A stretch of 64,000 nt of DNA. Source: GCA-003244245 sp050699635 (GTDB lineage: Bacteria > Actinomycetota > Actinomycetes > Mycobacteriales > Pseudonocardiaceae). The notes under the pieces are model-generated. The model was not told where the DNA came from, made no database searches, and worked only from the letters and a program-made list of their open reading frames with translations. How positions within the stretch are numbered: position 1 is the stretch's first letter; every line of letters begins with the position of its first letter. The stretch is from the NCBI GenBank assembly GCA_050699635.1, contig JBOHFK010000006.1:38466-102465 (forward strand). Direction: 5' to 3'. Made by a program: the position numbers and the translations under genes. Below, in pieces: positions 42,110-51,272 of this stretch.

Positions 42110-43538
42110 ACGCCAGGATGGCTCCCGGATTGGCGAGTTTCTCGGTCGGCGGTCCGAATTTCGGTCCCGAAAGGCCCATGCTGTCGGTGGCGATGTAGAC
42201 CGTCCGGTAGTCCGGGCTCAGCGCCAGATCGCGGTACCGGTTCGTGGTCTTGAAGAACTGGGTGATGTCACCCTGCACCGAGCCACCGTCCTGGGTGAGC
42301 CGCAGGCAGTAGAGCGCACCGTTCTTCAGGCTCGTCACCAGCAGGGAGTTGCGCCAGCCATCGAATCCACCCTTATCGGCCGGCATGTAGTCCATACTGG
42401 ACGGCGCGATCGACGGCCAGCAGATGTACGCCTGGTCGCCGCAGGCCGGATCCTTGAAATTGTACCCATTGGGCACGGTGTAGAGGGTCTTCAAGGGCTC
42501 CACGTAGTCCGGGCTGTTCCAGGCCGTCTCCCGCTGCTGAGGGATGAACGGGGGAATCGCGAAATTGTCGTAATGCAAGCTGGCGCACGGGCCGGCGGTG
42601 GACGCGGACCAGTTCCCGTACACGTACGACTCGTCGTCGCGGAAACCGGACACGTAGGGCCAGCCGTAGTTCTTTCCGGCCTGGATCAGGTTGATCTCGT
42701 CGTCGGCTTTGGGACCGTGTTCGGCTGAGTAGAGGCGACCTCCCGGGCCGAGGACCAGGCCCTGCGGGTTCCGGTGCCCGTAGGAGTAGATATGGCTCTG
42801 CACCCCTCGGATCACCGGGTTGTCCGGCGGGATGCTGCCGTCGAGGTTGAGCCGCAGGGTCTTGCCGACGTAGGTAGCCCAGTTTTTGGCGCGGACATCG
42901 TCGGTGGTGGGTAGGTCCTGTGCGCGTATCGGGTTGCAGAAGCGCTGGAACTGGTTGTTCCCCTGGTCCCCAATGGTGTAGTAGAGCTTCTGATCGGCAC
43001 CGACCAGCAGGCGCCCCGAATTGTGGTCCGTACTCGCCGGCAGCCCGGTGATCACATCCACCGGCTGACTCAAGGTGTGTGCCGCTGGATCGTAGGTGTA
43101 TCGGGCTATCTTGGCCCGTCGATCGACCGCGGGTCCCGGGTCGGCGTCGTAGGTGTACGCGAGGTAGACGTCATTGTTGCCCTTGAGGAAATTGGCTTGA
43201 AACGCCATGCCGAGCAGGCCGTCCTGGCTCTCGGTGGCCACCACCTCGGCGATGGTGGCCACCGTGCTCTTCGACCCGTCCGAAGGGTTCACCCGGGTCA
43301 CGCGCTTGCCGGTCTTCTCCGTGACCCAGAGGAAACCATCGGGGCCCATCGTGATCTCGTACGGATCCGCCAGGCCGGTGGTCAGGACGCGGAAGGTGAA
43401 CGGTTCACCCGGACCCGCCGCTCCCGATGGCTGCTCCGGGGAGCTCGCGCACCCGGCGACCGTCAGCACGAGCAGGGCGACGATGGCCAGAAATCGTTTG
43501 CTGCGTGGTGGGTGATGGGGCGGTGGCTCGGGAGGCAT
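42084..43538 (-). CDS. PQQ-type sugar dehydrogenase lipoprotein (glucose/sorbosone dehydrogenase fold)
   Basis: A 484-residue protein from ATG 43538. The signal peptide ends in the lipobox LTVAGCAS, so it is probably membrane-anchored outside the cell. The beta-propeller shows GLADPYEITMGPDGFLWVTE, DGLLGMAFQ, the SHIYSYGHRNPQGLVLGPGG motif and LYSAEHGPKADDEIN, all typical of the GSDH family. Members oxidise sugars with PQQ; cofactor use here is inferred from the fold. Its stop overlaps the ClC 3' end tail to tail. Confidence 0.87.
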   Translation of the reverse strand: MPPEPPPHHPPRSKRFLAIVALLVLTVAGCASSPEQPSGAAGPGEPFTFRVLTTGLADPYEITMGPDGFLWVTEKTGKRVTRVNPSDGSKSTVATIAEVVATESQDGLLGMAFQANFLKGNNDVYLAYTYDADPGPAVDRRAKIARYTYDPAAHTLSQPVDVITGLPASTDHNSGRLLVGADQKLYYTIGDQGNNQFQRFCNPIRAQDLPTTDDVRAKNWATYVGKTLRLNLDGSIPPDNPVIRGVQSHIYSYGHRNPQGLVLGPGGRLYSAEHGPKADDEINLIQAGKNYGWPYVSGFRDDESYVYGNWSASTAGPCASLHYDNFAIPPFIPQQRETAWNSPDYVEPLKTLYTVPNGYNFKDPACGDQAYICWPSIAPSSMDYMPADKGGFDGWRNSLLVTSLKNGALYCLRLTQDGGSVQGDITQFFKTTNRYRDLALSPDYRTVYIATDSMGLSGPKFGPPTEKLANPGAILAFTFAGSGS

Positions 43539-43659
43539 CCCGCCATCGTGCCCGCAGCCAGTGACTGCCCGGCTACCGGGGGCGACCACGGGCAGCTATC
43601 GCTGACGGCAGCCTCGCCGATGTCGACAAGATCGCCACTGCGCTCGTGCAGTGGGTCGT

Positions 43660-44457
43660 TCAGCGTCGTGGATAAGTCGCCACGGCACCCTGGCTGCCTT
43701 CACGGCCGCGAACGAACAGGGCGACCGCCGCCCCGGCCACGAAGCCCAGCACATGGGCCAGGTAGGCGACCGATCCCGCTTGGGAGACTGCGTAACCCGC
43801 GGTGTAGACCCACTGCAGCAGGAACCACAGGCCGAGCACCAGCCAGGCGGGCAGGCGCAGCGGGAGGAACAACAGCACCGGCACCAGACTCCACACGCGC
43901 GCCCGCGGGTAGAGGATGAGGTAGGCCCCCAGCACTCCCGCGATGGCGCCGGAGGCGCCGATGAGCACCTCGGATGACTGCGCGTTGGCCAGCGCAAAGC
44001 CGTAAGTGGCGACCACCCCGCAGGCCAGGTAGAACAGCAGGTACCGGAACCGGCCAAACCGGTCCTCGATGTTGTTGCCAAAGATCCACAAGAACAGCAT
44101 GTTGCCCAGCAGGTGCAGCCAGCTGCCGTGCAGGAATAGCGACGTTAGTGCCGACAGCACCGGGTTCTTGTGATAGCTCGGCTCCGCGACGACGCAGCCG
44201 GCACCTCGCTCGTCTGCCCCGACCTGCCCGTCGGCGACCACCTCCAGCGGCCGGTTGCGCACCAGCTCGACGGGGATCGCGGCGTAACGGTCGAAGAACG
44301 CCTGCTGGTGGCACGTCTGCTCCAGGCCGGCGGTACCCGTCACGGTGGTCGCCGCAGCCGGCGTGAGCAGGAAGACAAGGATGTTCGCCATGATCAGCGT
44401 GTAGGTGACCCACGGCGTGCGCTGCACCGGGTTGACGTCACGGACGGGGATGACCAT
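43660..44457 (-). CDS. Rhomboid-family intramembrane serine protease
   Basis: A 265-residue polytopic protein from ATG 44457. The catalytic dyad is Ser169 in GASGAIAG and His235 in AHVLGFVAGAA, and the HGSWLHLLGNMLFLWIFG segment is the conserved helix 2 region with the oxyanion-supporting His/Asn. A 50-residue insert between helices 1 and 2 contains cysteines (C49, C88). Rhomboids cleave membrane proteins within the bilayer. It diverges from the Hsp70 gene. Confidence 0.92.
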   Translation of the reverse strand: MVIPVRDVNPVQRTPWVTYTLIMANILVFLLTPAAATTVTGTAGLEQTCHQQAFFDRYAAIPVELVRNRPLEVVADGQVGADERGAGCVVAEPSYHKNPVLSALTSLFLHGSWLHLLGNMLFLWIFGNNIEDRFGRFRYLLFYLACGVVATYGFALANAQSSEVLIGASGAIAGVLGAYLILYPRARVWSLVPVLLFLPLRLPAWLVLGLWFLLQWVYTAGYAVSQAGSVAYLAHVLGFVAGAAVALFVRGREGSQGAVATYPRR

Positions 44458-44616
44458 CTCACCAGCTTGCCCGCTCACCCGCCCTCGCGGACGGCCGCAA
44501 CCCCAGTTGTTTGCCTTGTCGTAGCCGACCGGTAACTCACAGTTGCACGATTGCGGGAAGATCCTTGTCTCCTGTGACCACACCGTTACTCTTTAGTTCT
44601 CATTCAGGGAGGTGTT

Positions 44617-46551
44617 GTGCGCTACAGCCTCGGAGTGGACCTTGGCACGACGTTCGTCGCGGCCGCGACCGCCTCCACCGATCGTGTCAAGATGTTCACG
44701 CTAGGCGATCGGTCGGTGGTGTCGCCGGCGGTGGTGTACCTCCGGGACGACGGTGCCCTCGTGACCGGCGAGGCTGCCAGCCTGCGAGCGATGACCAGCC
44801 CGGACCGGGTCAGCCGCGAGTTCAAGCGCCGGCTGGGCAACCCGACACCGGTGGTACTCGGCGGCCAGCCGTACGACGTCACAGCCCTGCTGGGTGCCCT
44901 GTTGCACGACGTCCTGCAGAAGGTGATCGAGACCGAAGGTGACCCACCCGAGCGGCTCATGCTGACCCACCCCGCCAACTGGGGTCCCTTCCGCCGGGCG
45001 CTGTTCGAGGAGGTGCCGCAGTACGCGGGCCTGAACAACCCGCCTGTAGTGACCGAGCCCGAGGCGGCGGCGACACACTACGCCACGTCTAAGCAACTGG
45101 CCGATGGCCAGACGGTGGCGGTGTACGACCTGGGCGGCGGCACCTTCGACGCCACGATCCTGCGCGCCCGACCCGGCGGTGTGGACATTCTCGGCACTCC
45201 GGAAGGCATCGAGCGGCTCGGCGGAGTCGATTTCGACGAGACGATCTTGTCCTACGTCGACTACGCTGCCGACGGCGCGCTCAGCGAACTGGACCTGCGG
45301 GATCCCCAGGCCGGAGCCGCGCTGGCCCGGCTGCGGCAGGACTGCGTGCTGGCCAAGGAGGCGCTGTCGGCGGACACCGAGACGGTCATCCCGGTTTTCC
45401 TGCCTGGCCGGCAATTCGACGTGCGCCTCACCCGCTCGGACTTCGAGGACATGGTGCGGGCCCCGATCGAGTCCACCATCGGGGCGCTGTCCCGGACCCT
45501 CGAAGCTGCCGAGGTCAAGCCGGCCGAACTCAGCGCGGTGTTGCTGGTGGGCGGATCCTCGCGGATCCCCCTGATCGCGCGGATGGTGTCGGCCGAGTTG
45601 GGCCGGCCGACGGTGGTGGACACGCACCCCAAAAACGCCGTTGCCCTCGGCGCCGCCACGCTGGCTGCCCGAGCTCCCGCGCCGGCGGGGGGCAGCATTT
45701 TCAGCACCCGCTACCAACAGACCGTCGCACCCACACCGACACCCGAAATCACGCCCGTACCCAAGGCCATGGCCCCACCCGCGACCCCGGCCGTCGTGAT
45801 CGCACCGCCACTCACCTCAGCAGTCCCCCCGACTGTCCAGGAGGCAGGTTCAGCACCCGCCGCACCAGCACACCGTGCGCCTGCACCCGTTCGTCGCCAG
45901 CGCCGACCCTGGCTGCTCATCAGCGCGGCCGCTGCACTAGTGGTCGCGACAGCTGCGGTGGGTTTCGTGTTGTTGAAGCCGTTGATCGGTGGGGCGGGTA
46001 CCGGGGCAATCCGGTTGACCCTGTCAACCTGTCAGATCAAGATCGGCGAGAGCTACACGGCCACTGCCGGGGGATTCGCGCCCGGAGAGAATGTCCGGTT
46101 CTCCTGGACCGGCCCCACGACAGGCGTGATGGGCGCCTTCCCCGCCGACTCGGGCGGCAACAGATCACCCGGGAAGATCTTTGAAAGGGACCCTCCTGGG
46201 ACCTACGCCATCATCGCCACGGGGCTGAAATCGGGGCGTACCACCTCGGCAGGGCTGGTCGTGGCCGACGCCGGCGCGGCGCGGCTGAGGCTGTCAACCT
46301 GCCAGGCCAAGGCCGGCGATAGCTACACCGCCACGGCCGCAGGATTCGCGGCCGGAGAGAACATCCGGTTCTCCTGGATCGGCCCGACCAACGGGGTAGC
46401 GGGCACTCTCCCCGCGAACGCCACCGGGATGGCATCGCACGGCGAAAACTTGGCAAAGAACGTTCCCGGGACCTATACGATCACCGCCACCGGGCTGACA
46501 TCGGGACGGACCGCCTCCGCAGGGCTGCAGGTGTTACAGGCCAGGGGCTGA
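44617..46551 (+). CDS. Membrane-anchored Hsp70-family protein with two extracellular repeats
   Basis: A 644-residue protein from GTG 44617 behind AGGGAGG. Residues 1-350 are an Hsp70 ATPase: LGVDLGTTFVAAAT, VAVYDLGGGTFDATIL, VLLVGGSSRIPLIARMV. No Hsp70 peptide-binding domain follows. Instead a Pro/Ala linker leads to one membrane helix (431-454), then two about 85-residue repeats (465-548 and 556-640) sharing STCQxKxGxSYTATAxGF and GENxRFSWxGPTxGVxG. The ATPase should face the cytoplasm and the repeats the cell wall. It is followed 8 bp later by the convergent divIVA paralogue. Confidence 0.88.
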   Translation: MRYSLGVDLGTTFVAAATASTDRVKMFTLGDRSVVSPAVVYLRDDGALVTGEAASLRAMTSPDRVSREFKRRLGNPTPVVLGGQPYDVTALLGALLHDVLQKVIETEGDPPERLMLTHPANWGPFRRALFEEVPQYAGLNNPPVVTEPEAAATHYATSKQLADGQTVAVYDLGGGTFDATILRARPGGVDILGTPEGIERLGGVDFDETILSYVDYAADGALSELDLRDPQAGAALARLRQDCVLAKEALSADTETVIPVFLPGRQFDVRLTRSDFEDMVRAPIESTIGALSRTLEAAEVKPAELSAVLLVGGSSRIPLIARMVSAELGRPTVVDTHPKNAVALGAATLAARAPAPAGGSIFSTRYQQTVAPTPTPEITPVPKAMAPPATPAVVIAPPLTSAVPPTVQEAGSAPAAPAHRAPAPVRRQRRPWLLISAAAALVVATAAVGFVLLKPLIGGAGTGAIRLTLSTCQIKIGESYTATAGGFAPGENVRFSWTGPTTGVMGAFPADSGGNRSPGKIFERDPPGTYAIIATGLKSGRTTSAGLVVADAGAARLRLSTCQAKAGDSYTATAAGFAAGENIRFSWIGPTNGVAGTLPANATGMASHGENLAKNVPGTYTITATGLTSGRTASAGLQVLQARG

Positions 46552-46558
46552 AGTCCGC

Positions 46559-47314
46559 CTACATCGACAACCCGGAGGTCACCAAGTCCTGCTGGATGGG
46601 CATCGGGTCTGCTGGTGTGGCAGATCCGCACACGTCGAGATCTCGGAGCTGTGAGTCCAGGTAGGTCTTCAAGCAGGTGCGATACCCGTGCTCGAATGCG
46701 CGCAGTTCGTCGATCTTCTTCTCCAGGGAGCTCTTCTCCTGGCTCAGCGCAGCAATGATCTCCGTGCGCTTGCGCGCCGCATCGCGCTCCCACGACGCAG
46801 TCTTCTCCCGGACCTGCCGCTCCAGAGTCTCCGCTCTGCTACGGGCGTCATCAAGCATGACCTCCGCCCGGCTTCTGGTCCCGTTGACCATGCCCTCGGC
46901 CTTCGCCAATGCGTCGGAGAGCAGTTGCTCAGAGGTGGTGCGAGCCTCGCTCACCATCCCGTCTGCTTCGGCCTTGGCCTTACCGGTCAACCGGTCAGCC
47001 ATCTCCTGGGCCAGGCCCAGCACCTTGGCGACGTGCACTTGGTAATCACCACCAAGCGCCACCTGCTCCCGCAACGGTGGCCGCACCGGAGCAATCATCG
47101 GCCCAGGCGGCCCGGTGTCGACCGGCCCGGCAGCCCGCTGGTGATCGAGCTGTTCGACCTGGTCACGGAGATCGTCGTTCTCCTCAATCAACCGAGCCAG
47201 CTCGGCCTCAACAAGATCGAGGAAGGCATCCACTTCGTATTCGTCGTAGCCCCGCTTGCCGATCGGCGGCTTCTTGAACGCGACGTTGGCAACGTCGGCG
47301 GGCATCAATGGCAT
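46559..47314 (-). CDS. DivIVA/Wag31-type polar coiled-coil protein, paralogue 1
   Basis: A 251-residue protein. The N-terminal lipid-binding DivIVA domain is PLMPADVANVAFKKPPIGKR and then GYDEYEVDAFLDLVEAELAR, very close to Wag31. A Pro/Gly linker and a long coiled coil (about 90-220) follow. DivIVA proteins mark curved membrane at poles and guide apical growth in actinobacteria. The upstream GTGAGGTGATCCG is shared with paralogue 2, so the duplication included the leader. Confidence 0.9.
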   Translation of the reverse strand: MPLMPADVANVAFKKPPIGKRGYDEYEVDAFLDLVEAELARLIEENDDLRDQVEQLDHQRAAGPVDTGPPGPMIAPVRPPLREQVALGGDYQVHVAKVLGLAQEMADRLTGKAKAEADGMVSEARTTSEQLLSDALAKAEGMVNGTRSRAEVMLDDARSRAETLERQVREKTASWERDAARKRTEIIAALSQEKSSLEKKIDELRAFEHGYRTCLKTYLDSQLRDLDVCGSATPADPMPIQQDLVTSGLSM

Positions 47315-47392
47315 CGGATCACCTCACGTACTCCCTCGTCTGGTGGCATAAACAAGTCAGCTCGTCTCCGCTGGGGAGGGGTTGGCCACTCG

Positions 47393-47986
47393 ATGAACGG
47401 ACGCAACGTCATCCCCGTTGGAGGACGAGCGAGAGTCGTCGTGGCCGACCCCGAACCACCGAAACTGGGTTATTTCCGGCTTCGCGTGTCGAGGGTCGGT
47501 GTGCTGTACCTGTCGCGGGCTACCTCTCTCTGCCCGGTGCGCACCGTGATCACCTGCCGCGGCGCTCTGGGCTGGGAGGTTGTGGCTGGCTGCACACACG
47601 AGAGAGGGCTGGTTCCCGTGGAGGTCAGCTCCTGGGCCTGGTGGTCCCAACACCGCGGCAGGAACCGTCGCGTGGGTGAGCCGGTGGTGTTTACCGGGGT
47701 GATAGATCAGTTGCGGGCCAGCCCCGGTGTCCCGGACATCGGCGTTGATTCGCTCGCCACACAGCTGGTCATAAATCGGCGACTGCCCCATGGGGCGAAC
47801 ACCGTAGCGGCGGGTTTTTCGGGGCTGCATCAACATGGTGTGTACAGGCTGCGGGTGGGTGCGAGCGATGAGCAATCCGACGGATTTGCCGGAATACCGG
47901 TCAGTAGCACCCGCCCCGAGCGGGGACTCAACGACAGGTTTCTGTGTCTCGCTGTAGCCGCACGGATTAAGAACCTCCACTCGTGA
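47393..47986 (+). CDS. Hypothetical protein between the DivIVA paralogues
   Basis: A 197-residue frame from ATG 47393, with GGGGAGGGG about 13 bases upstream. It includes VITCRGALGWEVVAGCTHER, VSSWAWWSQHRGR and GVYRLRVGASDEQSDGFAG. I recognise no family. The opposing frame (47357-48070) is equally long but has poorer composition. Codon use is moderately GC-rich at third positions, weaker than in neighbouring genes. Confidence 0.42.
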   Translation: MNGRNVIPVGGRARVVVADPEPPKLGYFRLRVSRVGVLYLSRATSLCPVRTVITCRGALGWEVVAGCTHERGLVPVEVSSWAWWSQHRGRNRRVGEPVVFTGVIDQLRASPGVPDIGVDSLATQLVINRRLPHGANTVAAGFSGLHQHGVYRLRVGASDEQSDGFAGIPVSSTRPERGLNDRFLCLAVAARIKNLHS

Positions 47987-48080
47987 GCGGGAAAATCCAC
48001 GAATGGGCTGTCTTGACTGATCTACCGAGGCAAAGCGCAACGAGCGAGACGCCGCTACGGGCGCAAACACCCCAGGCTGG

Positions 48081-49070
48081 TCACGGCGCTGGGGTTACCG
48101 GCGCCCGGAGCAGGTGCTGCGGTTGATTCGGGCTCGGCCCGACCCGCAGATCGGCACCGTCAAGGTACTGGGAGCGGACGACTTCGCGCTGCGCCGCGTG
48201 CCCGCGTACGGCACGTTGCTGCCCGAACAGGCCCTCCAGTATTTCCTTCGTGCGGGAGAGGTCGGCGTTGATCTCATCGCGCAACCTGGACAATTGATGC
48301 AGCTCATGAGCACTCGAACGCTCCCGCTGCTGGGCGGTTTCGGTCGCCACGGCGACCAGCCGTTGCGCTTCGGCGTGGGCCTGCGCGAGAACCTGGTCAG
48401 CCTCTGCGTGGGTCAGCTTGGCCACCCTGTCAGCGTCCGCAGCGGCTGCAACCAACAGCTCGTCGACTTCGGCGGCCACCGACTTGCGGATCTGGTCGAC
48501 TTCCGCGGCGACCGACTTGCGGGTCTGGTCGGCCTCGGCCAGCGCCTGCGCGCGGATCCGTTCCGATTCCCGTTCCGCCTCTGGTCGCATGCTTTCCACC
48601 TCCAGGCGGGCGCTGTCGAGCTCAGCGCAATGCCGCTGCAGCGCGCTGTCGCGCTCGGCGGCCCGCTCGTCGGCCTCGGTGCGCCGGGCGGCGATCTCCT
48701 GCTCGGCCCGTTGGCGCTGCTCGGCAGCCTGTGCCCGGGCCTGTTCGACCAGCGCGGCAGCAGCTTCCTCGGCCTGGCAGCGAACCTCCCGCGCCTCGTC
48801 CTGGGCCAGCGTGAGGATCTTCTCGACCCGCGCGCCGAAGTTCACGTCCCCTGGCGGCTGGCCACCAGGGGCAGACCGCGCCTCGCTCAGCGCATCCTCC
48901 AGCGTCGCGGTCTGCTGGCCAGCCGTCCGAAGCGCGTTTTCCGCGGCGGTCAGCTGAGAACTCAGAAGGCGTAACCGCTGGTCCACCTGCCGCCGGTCGT
49001 AACCCCGCAGCACGACGTCGAATGCGGCGTCCTTCACGTCCTTCACGTCCTTGCGTTCCAAGCGGTCCAT
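48081..49070 (-). CDS. DivIVA-like long coiled-coil protein
   Basis: A 329-residue protein from ATG 49070 behind AGGAGG. Residues 5-40 carry a DivIVA-type N-terminal motif (FDVVLRGYDRRQVDQRLRLL), preceded by a small direct repeat in the coding sequence (KDVKDVKD). The rest is Ala/Glu/Arg-rich coiled coil with repeats such as ADQTRKSVAAEVDQIRKSVA. Such proteins build cytoskeletal scaffolds at the pole in actinobacteria. It lies between two Wag31-type paralogues. Confidence 0.82.
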   Translation of the reverse strand: MDRLERKDVKDVKDAAFDVVLRGYDRRQVDQRLRLLSSQLTAAENALRTAGQQTATLEDALSEARSAPGGQPPGDVNFGARVEKILTLAQDEAREVRCQAEEAAAALVEQARAQAAEQRQRAEQEIAARRTEADERAAERDSALQRHCAELDSARLEVESMRPEAERESERIRAQALAEADQTRKSVAAEVDQIRKSVAAEVDELLVAAAADADRVAKLTHAEADQVLAQAHAEAQRLVAVATETAQQRERSSAHELHQLSRLRDEINADLSRTKEILEGLFGQQRAVRGHAAQREVVRSQYLDGADLRVGPSPNQPQHLLRAPVTPAP

Positions 49071-49422
49071 CCATACCTCCTGACGCAGGTGGGGCATTTT
49101 TACACCTGATCAGAAAATGGCAACCATCAGGTGCCGGGCACCTTGGCCTCGGTCGAGCCGTAACCGCACCACCCTTGCCGGCGGGTCTTCTGGACCGTTC
49201 GCTCGTTGACTGGACGAGTTCCTGCCCCCGCGTGCGTCAACCGTGCGGGCACCCATCCCGTCGGAGACGTGGGGTTGGGACTTGTAAGGTTCCGTCACTC
49301 TGTGGTGCTCGTACGGGATGCCGGTGGCCGATCCAAGACGGTAGCTGCCACCAGGCTCGGTGCCGATGCCCCACGGTGTCTCCAGCATGTGCAGAGTCCC
49401 CCAGGTGCGTGAGGTGATCCGA

Positions 49423-50214
49423 ATGTCGTTGATGCCCGCTGACGTTGCCAACGTCGCGTTCAGTAAGCCGCCGATCGGCAAGTGGGGCTATCACGAGGAT
49501 GAGGTGGATGCCTTCCTCGACCTTGTTGCGGCCGAGCTGGCCGGGTTGATCGAGGAGAACAACGATCTCCGCAACCGGGTGGAGCAGCTTGATCAGCAGT
49601 TGCGCGCCGCGCCGGCTGACATGGAGTCTCACCTGCATCGGGTGGCGCCGCCTCGGCCGGTGGCCCCGATGCCGCCGATGGTGGAGCAGACCTCGCCAGG
49701 TGGTGATCACAATGGTCAAGCCGCCAAGGTGCTGGGCTTGGCCCAACAGATGGCTGACCAGTTGACTGGTGAGGCCAGGGCCGAGGCGGACGGGATGTTG
49801 GCGGAGGCCCGGACCAGGTCCGAGCAGTTGCTCTCGGATGCACGGGCGAAGGCCGAGGGGATGGTCAGCGAGGCCAGGACCCGGGTGGAGACCATGCTCG
49901 ATGAGGCCCGGTCCAGAGCCGAAACGCTGGACCGGCAGTCCCGGGAGAAGGCTGCGTCGGTGGACCGTGAGGCCGCGCGTAGGCACACCGAGATCATCGC
50001 TGCGCGCAGCGAAGAGAGGAGCACTCTGGAGACGAAGATCGACGAACTGCGCGCGGTGGAGCGTGAGTACCTCACCCGCTTGAAGACCTACCTGCAGTCA
50101 CAGCTGCGAGATCTGGACGGGTGCGGATCCGTTGCACCAGCAGCCCCGATGCGCAACCTGCAGACCTTCGTAGCCTCCGAGTCAGGCGCGCATGCTGAAG
50201 TGGGGTCCCGGTAA
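49423..50214 (+). CDS. DivIVA/Wag31-type polar coiled-coil protein, paralogue 2
   Basis: A 263-residue protein from ATG 49423. The N-terminus SLMPADVANVAFSKPPIGKW and GYHEDEVDAFLDLVAAELAG is nearly identical to paralogue 1. A proline-rich linker (RPVAPMPPM) and a long coiled coil follow, with ARTRSEQLLSDARAKAEGMV also shared. It is encoded on the opposite strand to paralogue 1. Which of the two is the essential Wag31 cannot be told from this window; a canonical copy in the cell-division cluster is expected elsewhere. Confidence 0.9.
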   Translation: MSLMPADVANVAFSKPPIGKWGYHEDEVDAFLDLVAAELAGLIEENNDLRNRVEQLDQQLRAAPADMESHLHRVAPPRPVAPMPPMVEQTSPGGDHNGQAAKVLGLAQQMADQLTGEARAEADGMLAEARTRSEQLLSDARAKAEGMVSEARTRVETMLDEARSRAETLDRQSREKAASVDREAARRHTEIIAARSEERSTLETKIDELRAVEREYLTRLKTYLQSQLRDLDGCGSVAPAAPMRNLQTFVASESGAHAEVGSR

Positions 50215-50235
50215 CAACGGCGGTACAGCCGGTTG

Positions 50236-50575
50236 TCAGGCGAGGCCGAGTCGTTGCCGGTGGGAGGTGACGGTCCACCGCCACGACTCGATCGGTGGCC
50301 GGCCCTGCTGCACCCACCACCGGTAGGCGACCGCTGCCTCGTCCCACAGTCGTCGCGGTCCGGCCTGTCGCACCAAAGCGTAGGGCAGGCGCCCGAGCTG
50401 CACAGCTGCGGTAGCGATGACCCGGTCCACCGATCCGGCGGCGGCCTGCGCCGTCGCGCCGTCGGCCAGGAGCACCTTGACTCGATCCTGGTAGCCGGGC
50501 AGCCGCGAGATTCTGGCGGGCCGCGCTGACCAACTCGCCATCGATGTCGACGGTGATCACGTGTCCGCGGGGGGG
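50236..50575 (-). pseudogene. Protein-L-isoaspartate methyltransferase-like remnant
   Basis: In one frame VITVDIDGELVSAARQNLAA and RLPG, then after a shift near 50.49 kb YQDRVKVLLADGATAQAAAG and SVDRVIATAAVQLGRLPYA, follow the SAM-binding core of PCMT-type enzymes. RRLWDEAAVAYRWWVQQGRP, normally near the C-terminus, joins directly after QAGP. The N-terminal third is missing. Frameshift plus deletions make this a pseudogene. Confidence 0.7.
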
Positions 50576-50696
50576 CGTTGAGCATGCCCGCCGCGGAAGG
50601 CTGCGACGCCGAGCACGACGGGCGCCAGCCTCGGTCTGGCCACGCCGAGGTGCCTCGGCTCCACTGGGCTACCAACGCGAGCCGTATTCTGAGGCT

Positions 50697-51272
50697 GTGA
50701 CCCTGTCAGCGTACGACGTAGCCGCCGTCCTCCGGGACCGGCTGCCGGGGCTGCCAGTGAAGAAACTGCACAAACTCCTCTACTACTGTCAGGGCCACCA
50801 TCTCGCCGCCTTCGACGAGGAACTGTTCAGCGAGACGATCTCCGCCTGGGACATGGGGCCTGTTGTGGGAACCCTGTGGAAAGCGGACAAGCACGGCGCC
50901 GCCCCGAGGGTCCATCGCGAGCTGAACGAAGCTGAGCTGAACACTGTCGGCTATGTACTCAGCCGCTACGGCGCTTTGACCGGGCAGGACCTTGAGAACC
51001 TGACACACGGCGAGGAACCCTGGCGACTGGCGGACAGCGGACGCCGAACCGGCGAAAGCGCACGCATCGAGCCTGGCTGGATCAAACAATATTTCAGGTC
51101 CAGCGGTAGCGCCACCGGCGAAAGGGATGACGCGCTGCTCGACTCGGCAGCTATCACACAATGGTTGCAGAATGCTGAGCAACCACATGAAGGTCCCGCT
51201 CGACCGGACAGTCGCGAGGAACTCATGGCCAGACTCGAAGAAATCCGGACCAGGCTGACTTCTTGTGCCTAA
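50697..51272 (+). CDS. SocA/Panacea-domain (DUF4065) antitoxin
   Basis: A 191-residue protein from GTG 50697. VKKLHKLLYYCQGHHLAAFD and then AWDMGPVVGTLW are the Panacea-domain core found in SocA and GepA. The C-terminal part has a LESR-like helix region and an acidic coiled end. Panacea antitoxins neutralise structurally unrelated toxins encoded beside them. The gene overlaps the next one by 8 bp, the expected operon layout. Confidence 0.82.
   Translation: MTLSAYDVAAVLRDRLPGLPVKKLHKLLYYCQGHHLAAFDEELFSETISAWDMGPVVGTLWKADKHGAAPRVHRELNEAELNTVGYVLSRYGALTGQDLENLTHGEEPWRLADSGRRTGESARIEPGWIKQYFRSSGSATGERDDALLDSAAITQWLQNAEQPHEGPARPDSREELMARLEEIRTRLTSCA

Noticed and set aside
47357..48070. 237-codon minus-strand frame between the DivIVA genes
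   Set aside because: Competes with the plus-strand frame at 47393-47986, which has a better ribosome-binding site and more protein-like sequence; neither is certain.
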